Assembly (NCBI GenBank): GCA_022605955.1
Contig: JAKCOZ010000014.1
Location: 9,926,001-9,990,000 of the forward strand
DNA length: 64,000 nucleotides
Source: Rallus limicola
Lineage: Eukaryota > Chordata > Aves > Gruiformes > Rallidae
Direction of reading: 5' to 3'
Part shown: piece after piece, positions 49,191 to 59,960 of the stretch
Layout of the letters: every line of letters starts with the position of its first letter
How positions within the stretch are numbered: the stretch's first letter is position 1
Program-made: the position numbers and the translations under genes
The notes under the pieces: generated by a model
Databases searched by the model: none
What the model was told of the DNA's origin: nothing
Seen by the model: only the letters and a program-made list of their open reading frames with translations

Positions 49191-49260
49191 CCCAACATGC
49201 AGAGATCTCAAGGCTAGAAATCAGAGCCTGGATAGCAGTCTTCCTAGTTCCTCTGTTTGG

Positions 49261-50589
49261 GACAGAGCACACTTTTTCTTTATGAATCCCAAAACTCAAA
49301 TCCATAGAAAACTAAACTCAGGGGATTTTGTCATTCATGGAATCACTTTTTTTTTTTCCCAGTGTATTCCAGCCCTAAAAGATTAAAAATAAACAACATA
49401 AAAATGTGGTGGGGTGTCTACAGCAAAAACATAATAAACTGGTATGTAGTAGCAGAGCTGCTGTTGTCTAATATGCTCTCCTGGAGGAGACAAATCTGGC
49501 ATTCTGGAGCATTCCTTAAAATGTCTATAATATCTGAATGGTTAGACTGTTCAATACTGGGGAGGCTGCAACAAGAAAAGGGTAGGGGAAAAATTAAGAA
49601 TTATGTTTCCTTGTGTTTTCTGCATTTCTACTCTTACTTCACTCTGTAGAATGTTTCCTCCATTTCATATTTCATTTGAAAGCCTTTAAAGCTTCAGAAG
49701 AGATGAGCACACACACACACACACACACATTGCCAGTATCTTGTCTCCTCAGCAGCACTTCATTGAATAACTTTGCCAGTTGCTGTTTTCTAGGACATCC
49801 TATCTCTTATACGCCCCAGACTCTTCTACACTCTTCCACCAGGGTTTTCCACCTGTTGGAGCATGGGAAGATAAAACTTTTATTTTTTTATTTTCTATTT
49901 CGGTAGCTTTGATATTCTGAGTGGAACAAGGTTGAGAACCCCTGAAGGAGGGGAAGCTCTGAATGTGGCTGTATTCGGAGTTGCTCATGCTTCACATCAA
50001 TTTACATCTGGTTTAAAGTCCTCTGAAAGGGTTATGGGGTTTATCTGATAGAGACAGAGGGTAAAAGACTTCTATGTCTGAATTGCTGATTGATTGCATA
50101 TGGTAGTACAACAAATAATTCTTATTATGACTCATAATTCACCTATGGGGTTTCCCGTGAGGCTTGACAATAGATTTATGTGGGTTGCTTGGCTTTCCTT
50201 TTTACCTCTGGTTAGGAACAGGAAAAAAAAATTCCCATCTATATTATTGTTTTCACAGAGATATTTCTTGTATAGAACTACTATTAGAAACATGTTTCCA
50301 GTTTATAAAAACCGTCTGTTTTATATTGCTGTGACATGGAAAGCTATTACCCCTGTTCTGTGTATCCATCTTTCTCAATATATGCTTTGCAGCAAGGGAC
50401 CCTGCCTCAGCTACAGAAAACCTGTAAAACAAGGCATATTACTGCTTATCTACAAGCACTTCATGTCACAAAGAAATTCTCTGTCTGATTAGCACCCAAG
50501 TATTAACTCCTTCCCTGCTACTGGCAGTAGAAAGTGAGCTGGCTGTAGCAATTAAGTAATTCTGTGACTGGCATTTTGCACCTCAATAA
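49261..50589. other. Unique sequence downstream of the gypsy relic
   Basis: RNase H and integrase would be expected near its left end if the relic were complete, but no motif is visible. A (CA)11 microsatellite lies at 49708-49729. The 132-codon plus frame at 50094-50492 has no motif and is of chance length. Confidence 0.45.
49708..49729. repeat. (CA)11 microsatellite
   Basis: Twenty-two bases of CA repeat; probably polymorphic. Confidence 0.95.
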
Positions 50590-51010
50590 AGGCATTGTTC
50601 TCCTCGGAATTCTCTTTCTTATTAATTTGCTTGACACACCTTAAGCTTTTCATTAACTCAAGAATCTTTGTTGCCTTTTGGTGAAGTGATAATAAAATTA
50701 CAGATTAAGTGGCAGCAAAATGACTCAGCTAAAATGCGATTATTGTTTCTTCTGTACCTTTAATCAATAACATTTCTCTCTGAAATATAATCATATAATG
50801 GACTCTATTAGTAACTAGTGGATGGGCATGGCTCCTTTTAATGTCAATGGGTGATCTAAGAGGTGTCAAAGGGAGAATAATACCCACCAAAGACAACATC
50901 AAAAGCCTGGGAATATACTTGTGTTCCTCTCTTTTAGTCTGCCTTTTTCTCTAATTACCTCGCTGATCGTTCACTGTAGATTAGATTATATCTCGTTGCC
51001 TTGCTGGAGC
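50590..51010. other. Candidate conserved non-coding element
   Basis: Non-repetitive, balanced A+T-rich sequence with many transcription-factor-like words: aaaatgactcagct (AP-1/MARE-like), attattgtttct (SOX/FOX-like), gtagattagattatatct. The texture is that of vertebrate enhancers, but conservation cannot be judged from one sequence. A 'ctataaaaac' TATA-like word follows at about 51028. Confidence 0.25.
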
Positions 51011-54000
51011 TACACTGGAGCTGCAATGCTATAAAAACCTCCAGGAGACATTTCCTCGGAGTCCTCACTTTCACTGGGAAAATGGACAGTGCTGTGTGTT
51101 TCTCTCTTGCCCCTGGCCAGCTCTGCTAAACAGCCTGTAGAAATAGCCTGTCTACTTTCTGCCCTATTTTAAACTTTTTTCTAAGGATAAGAGCTGAAGG
51201 AAGGTGTAACAGCTCTTTACACAGCCTGAGCACTAGGTATAACAGGAAACGGAGAGGTCTTTTCCTAATCCTCCTTATAAACAACATTTCATGCTGAAGC
51301 TTCAGAGGCAGCAGCAGGTTTGCCCCAAATAAAGGCTGGTTAGGTGTTCCACCCTACATTTGGTTCAGAGCGGGAAGAATAAATATAGGGTCTAAGAACA
51401 AGCCTACATCCGTGAAAAAGAGGACTCTGTCCTCTCTCTATCCTCCTTCTGTCTTCTGAGCAGGAAAGCCAGGGATTGATGCTCTGTGAGTGTGCTCCAC
51501 AGCTCGTTCTTCCACCGTATTTGTGGCTCTTTCTGGTTTTGAGACTCATCCTGAGGGTGTGATTAGGCTTGGAAAAACTCAATTCTACTGAAAACTTGGA
51601 GTTTTGACATGTTTGCCTGTGACTAAGGTTTTGATTAAAACTCAAGTATTCCTTAACTGAAGTCCAAAGGATCCCAAGCATTCAGTTACCTATAGACCTG
51701 TTCTACTGTTTTGGTTTTGGGTTAGTGATTATAAGGGATTCAGCTGTTGTGAAGATTTTGTCTTTTGTTCATGTGTCTCAACAGACTCTGAGAAGGTGTT
51801 AACTACTAGAAGAGATCGTTATCTCGTGTCAGATTTCCCCATAAAATACAGCCCACAAAATTTCCTAAGGCTTTTTTATGTTAATAAAACCTGCAAGTTT
51901 TCAAAGGGAAGGTGAAATGGAAAAGGTAATTACTGCTGAAATTCAACAACTACAGAGAGAGATCTGCGATTCCACCCCTGGCAGGTGCATACTCTGTCCA
52001 CATGAAACTACCAGCTTCTCTCCTCAGAGGTCTGCCCAGTCAAAAGACTGTTTCTGAACCTAATTGAAAAAAAAAAAGCTTGAACTTGCCTGTGAAGTTG
52101 TTACACCTACATATAATAAACAGAAAGACAATTAACCTTTCACAGTTCAAGCATCTTTTTCTCTTTGGTTTGAGAGCATACCACCGAATGCTTCCTGTTC
52201 TTATTAAACAGCAAGGTAATGCTGGGTGAGTGAGGGAAATTTGCCACCTCCCTGGTTTTCTTGTTTCTTAAGTCACCCAGTGAGCCAGTGGCTCAAACTT
52301 GGAGTTGAACTCTAGTCCCTCAACCCTTAACTGCTTGCTCTAAAAAGTACATGGTGGGTAGAGGTCTCCAAATGAATGTAAAGGGAAACAAAGTCAGGCA
52401 GTTTATTGTTTCTGCTCATGAGTATCTGTATTGTGCATAAGCTTCCTGACTGGAAGGTGGCCAGTCAAGATACTTTTACCATACAGTGGTTATTAAGATT
52501 ACAAGAGTTTTGCTGCTTTCTCCTGAAATTTACCTGTAAAGCAGCACTTCCCTTTTTCCTGTGAACTAGCTGCACTGTGGGCATGTGTGGATGAAAACAT
52601 GAAAAGTTTATGTGAGCATGTCTCCTCCCCCTCTAGCTTCCCTGCTTTGGATCCATTCATAGGTTGCTTCTCCTCCAACATTGTGCGCCCTGTCTTCATC
52701 CCCCATCTGCTTCCCCTTTGTCTGAACTTTCTAATCACTGTTCCCTCTGTGACCCCAGTCACACCACTGGCTGACACCCTGTTGCCTCTACTTCTGTTTT
52801 TTTCAAGGCTTCAGAGCCCACATCATACTATAAACCAATACCCACTCTCTTTCACTACGATCCAGATCTTGTCAATTCTTGCTGAGTTCTTGAAAATACT
52901 GCAAATACTTGCATAGTGTATGTGTGGGAGAGGAAATGATAATTTTGTCCATTTTGGAAGTTTCTGTGCAGTTCCTAATCTCCATTAGCTTCAGTGGACA
53001 CTGCACAAACCAATGGCAACAGATAATGAAGTCGTGCTTTATATTTGGCCTGACAAAAGTAACTGTGATCACCTTCCTTGCTTGCAACAGCAGTCAGAGC
53101 TGTGAAGAAGTGTCCCATGGAGTGACTGCAGAGGGAGGGGAGGACAGAGAAACCCTGTGATGCCTCCTGATTGCTGATGCAGCATGTTACACCTCCTTAT
53201 GTCAGGGCGAGCAGCCCCATGGGAGGAGACGCGGGCCATGTCCACAGGGCAATGAAGAGGTTAAAGTGGTTCTTCAAGCTCAGGGTGTGACCCGTGAGGT
53301 GTCATATTTATACATCTGATACCTGTACATTAGTATGAGCAGAACAAGTAAAAACCTGCTTTATAGAAATTAAATTAAGCAGTTGAAGGAAACAGTCGTT
53401 TTAATAAGGAGCTTCTACATAAAAAAATCCTGATAGTTCATTATCTATTTATTCCTTTCAGTCACTCAATTTGGCTTTATCCTTCATAATTAAAAAGGAG
53501 ACAAAATCAAGTCTTTAAAAATGATCTGATGCTATGGTTTTGTGTAAACAATATTGGTGGAATGTAGGACTGGATGTCTATGTTCCCAGTCTCTGGTAAC
53601 ATTTTAGCTTTCTCTTTATTCAACTCAAAATATTTTTATGCTGTCTTAGAGATACCTGTTAACTGTCATGGGGTGATACAACACTGATAATAGTGATATA
53701 ACAGTGGCTTTGCTAAGGTAAGTAACAGGCTTTTGTATGAATGTGTAAATGTTTCAGAACTATGTTAAAAATACCACGTTGAAGTAACACAAAAAGCCGC
53801 TATTTCATCCAAACCCTTCCCGTGATGAGTGGTGTGTTGCTGGACACATGGTTCCAATGAAGTGAGCGGTGCCAGATAAAAGACCCGGAAGGTAAATAGG
53901 GCCCAAAGGACAGAGCATCTCATTTTCCACCGCCTTTACTGCGTGTGGTCATCCCCACTGCTGCATGGGCAGTGTAAGCAGCTTAGGGCCTGAATGCAGA

Positions 54001-54135
54001 CTCTGTGTAATCATTTTCCAGAGGAGGAGTGCTTCTCAGCGTTGGAAACCAGAGGAAGGTTAGTCTGAGTGGGAGTGAGTGGGAGTCTGAAAGGGCACAC
54101 AGGGTAGAGGATGACTGAGGAGAGACCCTCTATGA
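51011..54135. other. Unique sequence
   Basis: No gene or repeat recognised. At 52966-53006 a 7-bp inverted repeat gtgcagt / actgcac encloses 'ccattagcttcagtgg', a possible scrap of the old amniote palindromic repeats. Confidence 0.45.
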
Positions 54136-54295
54136 ACTGGAGCAATTACGAAACTACAAGAGTTTGTTGTAACTGAGAACTTCACCCAGATGGCCAGGTA
54201 TTCAACTCGGATGCAGGGACCAGAACTTACCATACCCGCCTTCACACGTGGAGGAGTAGCTGACAATGGATCGGATACAAAAGTCCTGGACACTG
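54136..54295 (+). other. Open segment ending in a splice donor, candidate exon
   Basis: The frame is open from 54136 and ends GACACTG directly before GTGAGA. Part of it follows an acceptor-like 'aacttcacccag' at 54189 and starts ATGGCCAGG; from there 35 codons plus one base read MARYSTRMQGPELTIP...DTKVLDTG. G+C and CpG are locally raised. The minus strand is also open here and even offers its own GTAAGT donor (ctatggtaag type, near 54225), so the coding strand is ambiguous. No protein family recognised. Confidence 0.2.
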
Positions 54296-54389
54296 GTGAG
54301 AATCGTGCTGAGGCTCTGCTGCCTCCTCAGCCGTGCTGCGGTGCAGGCGCAGGGTGCTGGGCCTCACATCGCTCCAGATGACTTTTTCA

Positions 54390-54960
54390 GGAGCAAGATT
54401 GTTCTATTTTGCAAAGTTAATATTCATCAAATGTTAATGAAAATACATAACAAATAATTATGACAAACATACCATCTGATTAAGATGAAAGAGAATGACA
54501 ATTCTTGTGAATTTTTAATCTGAAAAAATAAAGAACATTACATTAATAAGACTTAATTATATCATTAAATATTTAAATTTACTTTCCATAGTAGATTTTA
54601 TTTTTATTTAACATATTTTGTTTTTAAATATTGCTAACATTTTTATGAGATTTGTTCATAAAGCACATCAACGGATATGTTTTTGTGAGGCAAGAGGAAT
54701 TTTAACATCATGTATTCATTATATTGATCACAATTTCAATTTTATTTATCTTTAAAAAAAGCTAATAGAATCCTTTTATAGTTTATTATAATTCACAGTA
54801 TCTCCATCTATAGATAAATATTTAATAGCGTTACTAATGCATCATGCACAGAATATTTATTAATTGGAAAATATGAATTACTAGTTGTACATTTCAATAA
54901 TTTGCATTTAAAATTAATGCTACGTTTTTCCAGGAAACCATGATTAACTTTAAGAATGAG
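54390..54960. other. Strongly A+T-rich block, candidate enhancer
   Basis: About 570 bases of roughly three-quarters A+T that are not simple repeat, starting abruptly after the G+C-richer 53900-54390. It is full of TAAT/ATTA words and contains ATTTGCAT (octamer, POU-factor type) near 54900 next to 'aaaattaatgc'. Such texture is typical of deeply conserved developmental enhancers. Conservation is not testable here, and a matrix-attachment-type region is an alternative. Confidence 0.3.
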
Positions 54961-56797
54961 ACTTAAACTGACCGAAGCCAGGCAATTGAAAGTGCATGCT
55001 GCAGACTTAGCCATCATCCCACAATGCTGGAACCAACAAACGAGGAAGATTCTGAATAAGAGAAGATGCCACATGACAGACACTAACACAGACCTACTAT
55101 GGTTGTGCATAGAGTGGCTTCAGAGAAAAGGAGATACAGGCACAAAGTTTCATAATTCTGGATAAAATTAACATATTTTTATTTTCCTGGGTAAAAGCAA
55201 ACAGCAGTTTTATTTGGTAGATTTGACAACATGGTTCTGCCATGTAGTTCTAGGGATAAAACTCACTCAGGTATCTTTGCACATCAAACAGTCTTAGGAA
55301 GCAAATGATGCTCAGGTTCCATGTGCAGGAGAGGTAGACAGGGAAGGAAGGGCTGAGGTTGGACCAGGAGACAAGAGGGGAAGCAAAGCTGTGTGTGGAA
55401 GAATAGTTTTGCTCAGGGAAGCCAGTGATAAGGATTCAAATTCAGATTCTTCCATCTTGTCACCCTCTGTGATATTACGCAAGCTATCATGAGACTTGTT
55501 CCTCCAAGACACTCATTTAGTACATGGGCAAGGTATTTAGGTCAGGTGTTAAGACTGTGACTTTACCTTTGCTTAAAAGTGCAGTATCTGCCAAAACTCC
55601 CTTTTCTGTGAAACCTTATCTTTTTTTTTTCAAACTAAATTACTGTTTTTCTTTTTTTTGATTTATTCTTTTTAACTGAAGTTTCCAGAAAGTCAGCAAC
55701 TTCCTGATTTGTTAATTTGTTAATTTCTAAAAGAAGAAATTTAAGGCACTAAGAACAACTTCTCAGTAAGGTCTGTTAAATACAAATAACCTTCCTGGAA
55801 CTGTTTGTCAGGCAGATATAGACATGACAGACCAACCAAAAACCTTCCTTTGAGGTATCAATCTGTTAGGTTAATCTGCAGTGTAAGTATGCATTTTACT
55901 TTGGTGTTAAGCAATAACAGACATGAAGTTGTCATTTAAGCAATAGGTTGAGTATTTCTGAACCTCAGAGGGGGCTCAGTAAATGAAGAGGTTAAAAGCA
56001 ATAGCAATGATTCACAGTATAGATGATCTTTCAGTAAAAGATTTGAAATGCTTTATGAAGTTTGCATTTTTAGAGTATTTACAGCCTTTACCTTTCAAAC
56101 ATTGGACAGTATTTTCTGATAAAGCCACTAATAGGCCCATGTGTGGAAAAAACTGTATTTTTTGCTTTTGCCATGTGTTTAGGGAATATTATTGAATACA
56201 GCCTACCACAAATAGCTGTACAACTACATCAAGCTATTTGCAGTTACCACAGCTATACCACAATATATTTATAAGTATGTTTGCATATTGCTCTCTGTGT
56301 GTGTCTATGCATACACAGGCATACAGATACGCCACAGCACCATAATTTGTGTGTGCGTATGCATACCAAGCATTTATGGTTATATACGTTCACATACGTG
56401 AAAAACTACTGATAAAAGTCTGTGGTAACAATCCTGCATATGATGGTCAACATACCCCTCCCTCCCATAATTTCATAATTACAGTAATAAAAGAAAAAAA
56501 AAACCAAAAAAAAAAAGGGCTTACACAGCCAGGAAGCAAAAGAGAAAAAAACCTCAGCTTGGTTACCACTTCACTTTTGTAGTGACTGTATGTTCACACA
56601 CATGCAGTTTCTGATAAAACGAGTTGTTTCTCAAAAGACAGAGAGAAAAAAAAAGAGAGGCCTGATGAAACCCTCAAGTTGTTCTTGAAATTACACCTAT
56701 ACCTGTTGTCATTTTCAGGAAATCCACTTTGTTTAGTTGATAAACTTGTTTTGACTTTTCAGTGGAAACAGTTTGCTGGCACTACTTCCTTAACTGT
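54961..56797. other. Unique A+T-rich sequence
   Basis: An interrupted poly(A) tract lies at 56488-56516. No gene recognised. Confidence 0.45.
56488..56516. repeat. Interrupted poly(A) tract
   Basis: Two A-runs of about ten bases separated by CC, followed by GGGC. No attached element recognised. Confidence 0.85.
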
Positions 56798-56855
56798 AGG
56801 CCAAATTCTGACCTCGGTTTCATGTAACTCCCACTGCAGTCAACATAGGTTGGCT
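56798..56855 (+). repeat. Old amniote palindromic repeat fragment
   Basis: 'taggccaaattctgacctcggtt' followed by 'gtaactcccactgcagtcaa' matches the first half of a palindromic element ('ggccaaattctgacctcagttacac...gtaactccattgaagtcaatgg') that I remember from turtle, crocodilian and bird genomes. Only one arm and the centre remain. Confidence 0.5.
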
Positions 56856-58120
56856 GTCTAAGGCAGGATAGAGCCTTTCTGTTTACAATTATGAGAGCAC
56901 TGAAAGGTATTTTGTTGCTATTACTGCTTGCACTAGCAGACCTGTGTCTGAAGATGTCTATTTTAGGCAGTGTTCAGACCACAGATACGGTTAGCCTAAA
57001 ATTCTGAGAAATATTGAAGTGCATACACAGAAAAGCAGAACAGGAGGAATCAACGAAAGGGATTTCATTTTAGCTGAATGGACTGTATGGCATCTTGATT
57101 TTATACTGATGCGCCAAAGTATTGACATGTAATGATTTTGGTGTAAATCACATGCTTTGATGTGCAGGAAAGTTATAGAGCATTTTATATGAAGTAATAA
57201 TATTAAGTAATTCTATTGAACTAATTACCAGTTAATCTGACATTTAATGAAATAAGAAACACTAAATGTGATGTGAGGGCAGCATTTATGGACTTAAACT
57301 TTAATCAATTGCATGGGAGTCAAAGGTGTCACTTTTGCTGATGGTGGTGAACAGAGGATGATGGCATTTGCTAAAGAGTTTCTTGTCTTCATTATTCTAG
57401 CCTGAGTGATTGCTTCTAGGCAAACTGAGAAAAGCTGCCTGTGTTCTTAATGATAAGAAGAAGCTGAGATAGATTGTCAAAAAATATACCCTTTTTTAAA
57501 TTGTAGCTACTTGCTATGACTAGGTCTAAGCCTATTTTATGGGGCCCTGATTTGCAGCCCTACCACAGGTGCTGCAGCTTGGCCTTGTGTTAACCTGGTG
57601 TCTAGACTCATACTTGTTGCTGAATTCATCACCTGTTCCCAGCATCTCCTTTTGCCTCTCAGTCTGATTTGAGTCAGGAGAGAGGCAGAAGTTCCCCAGG
57701 CAGTTCAGGTACAGAAGTAGGGCTGGTTTGCCTGGGAGGCGATATGGGTGCAACTGACTTGGGCTGCAAACCTAACAGCAGTATGAATCTATGACTCTTC
57801 TTAGGTCTCTGTGATTTTATTCCAGAAGTAAATAGCTGTCTCAAAGGCCAGCTGATCCACACAGGAATTTCCTTCTGTCCTTTCTTTTTGAAAACAGTTG
57901 GCATTTTTGTGTAGCATGTTATTTCCAGAGTGCAGTTCCAGTGCCCTATTGTTGGCTCTTGTCGTTACTCAGAGCTTCCCTGGTCTATGTTTATTTACTT
58001 TGAGTGTAAAATCAGAATAGCATGACTTAAATTTGTAAAAAAAATGCTGATAGTACAGTATAAAAACAAAAACATACTATGTGTTATTAATGTTTGTAAA
58101 TATCTCAAGTGTGGGACACA
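56856..58120. other. Unique sequence
   Basis: No gene or repeat recognised. Minus-strand open frames at 57532-57904 lack motifs. Confidence 0.45.
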
Positions 58121-58413
58121 AGGGGAAATACCCAGCCTCTTTTCAGTGGTCTGTGGAGACAGGACAAGGGGCAATGGCTGCAAGTTGGAGCACATGAAGT
58201 TCTGCAAAAACACGCAGAAGAACTTTTAGACAGTGAGGGTGACAGAGCCCTGGGACAGGCTGCCCAGAGGGGTTGTGGAGTCTCCTCTGCAGATATTCCA
58301 GCCCCGTCTGGACGCCTACCTGTGCAATATGTCCTATATACCTTCTTTGTCAGGGGGGTTGGACCCAATGATCTCTTGAGGTGCCTTCCAACCCCTACAG
58401 TTCTGTGATTCTG
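58121..58413 (+). mobile_element. CR1 LINE 3' end, avian type
   Basis: It starts at 'ctcttttcagtggtctgtgg' and runs through 'gacaggacaaggggcaatgg', 'ctgggacaggctgcccagag', 'ttggacccaatgatctc' and 'ccttccaacccctac' to the terminal 'ttctgtgattctgtg', the classic CR1 3' untranslated region and octamer tail of birds. It is less diverged than the copy at 44670-45545. The open frames across both strands are repeat sequence. Strong truncation at the 5' end is typical of CR1 insertion. Confidence 0.96.
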
Positions 58414-59759
58414 TGTAAGAATAAGTGATTAACTATGTCAAAGTCATGCTATTCCGTTACCATGTTCCATATTCACAGTTATTCCCATTAGATCCAGCAT
58501 TGCTGTATAATGGGTGATGAAGTGGGAGAATAAAAGTGGAATAAAGATTTCAAAAGGAAAAAGGGAGTGGAATTTTTTTTTTGTTTGGTTTTGGGTTTGG
58601 GGTTTTTTTTCTTCCAAAATCAGAGATTAGTTTTCAGTTACTTAATTTTACGTTACAGATCACTGGCACAGCAGTGTGGAGAAGCTTGCGTGAAAACTGT
58701 CTGCACAAGCCCAGTGCAACTCACTGCTAAAAGTTATTAATTCTTTTAGAATTTTTTAGAAAGAAAATTAATAACTTGTTCAGACATATCCTTTCTGATG
58801 TTTTTGGAACATTCTGTACTACAGATGTGGCCAGGAACAAACTATGAGTTACATCATTTAGGACTATTCCCACATCAGGCTGGATTGGGTCTTAAATTAC
58901 ATGAATTCCTTCAGCAAGAATTCTAAGGCTTGGTCAGACCAGAAGGACATACATTAATAATAGTGATAAACTCCTTTCTGCAGCCGGCTTGTAAATCTGT
59001 GCCCAATGTTACCAGGCCAATAATACTGTTGGGAATGAAGTTACTGTGCTGGTTATGCAGCATGCCATTCTTGTGCCATGCCATTCCTCCAGTAGACTCT
59101 AGCAGCTGCCAGGCAAGAGGAGATCATGTCTGTAGAGAGTGAGATGCCAACCCTCCCTGACACTGGTTTAGAGATTGTGATAAAAGAGAAGGAAAAAATA
59201 CCAACAGAGTGCACGGGTTAATGGCTGCTATTTTAGTCCCTTGGGGCTGTTGCCAGCTGCCATTAAGTCAAAGTAGCCCTCAGGCTCTACTTGGTTTCAT
59301 GATGAATAATTTAGGTTTTCCTGGTGCAGAGCCAGGTTGTGTTGGCTTTGTATGATAGATTCTACAGATCTCCACTGTGAGCACAAGAATGTAAATACAT
59401 GGTGGCACATACTGGGGCAATGGATCAACCTATTGTGTCCTCCAACAGCAACAGCAATCACCTACAGCAGAGGTTCTGCACATGCTTAGAGATGCCTTCC
59501 TTCTGATATGGGTGCTCTTCAGTTTTGTGGAACCACTTCCTGCTAGTCAGAATCTTCATTGGTATCCATTTATTTCAAGGAGTTAACTATGGGACTGTAT
59601 ATTTTCTACCCAGTGAAAAAGTAGTTCATATCTGAATAAATAACTGAAAATGGCTTCTCACTGTTCAGGAAGTACAATCAATTTGAAATTAGGATTATGG
59701 AAACATCTGTGAAAATTCAAGTGTCATCTCAATTTGGGCTCATTCAGATCCTGTGTTTT
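58414..59759. other. Unique sequence
   Basis: A T/G-rich low-complexity stretch lies at about 58572-58613. No gene recognised. Confidence 0.45.
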
Positions 59760-59960
59760 TTCTACTTCCCAAGCAGTGCATTTAAAATCCAATCCTAATT
59801 AACACACATAGTTTAATTATAGCCAACAAAATATTCTCCTAAAATTGTGTGTGCTGGTTGGGGGGTCGGGTAGGGAGGGAGGAGGCGAGGGGGAAACTAA
59901 ACAAATGTTCACTGATTGTAAAAATCCTTGTTTCGTTAATAATATAAATCTTTAACGACT
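59760..59960. other. Candidate conserved non-coding element
   Basis: A+T-rich homeodomain-like words (cctaattaacac, gtttaattatag) flank a purine/G-rich core at about 59858-59893 (ggttggggggtcggg...ggaggcgaggggg), followed by 'ttcgttaataatataaatc'. The combination is not simple repeat and contains CpG. Enhancer function is only an inference. Confidence 0.2.

Larger units (their letters stand above)
47690..49260 (+). mobile_element. Decayed Ty3/gypsy retrotransposon (gag end, protease, RT)
   Basis: Domains appear in the canonical order of a Ty3/gypsy (Metaviridae) element. A possible zinc-knuckle remnant (47694-47738, C-T-G-D-A-S...ENCC) is followed by a protease relic (about 47920-48280) and then reverse transcriptase (about 48440-49190) with its motifs in order. 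The copy has several stops and at least two frameshifts and cannot encode a protein. No LTRs, RNase H or integrase could be recognised, so the ends are open. The Sushi-like branch, parent of the domesticated RTL/PEG10 genes in mammals, is my best guess from the linker wording. Ty3/gypsy elements are very rare in birds, so this is probably an amniote-age relic. Confidence 0.85.

Noticed and set aside
50094..50492. 132-codon plus-strand open frame
   Set aside because: Of chance length, composition like its surroundings, no motif.
51018..51130. TATA-like word with nearby ATG as a promoter plus gene start
   Set aside because: The ATG opens only 13 codons and there is no other promoter feature.
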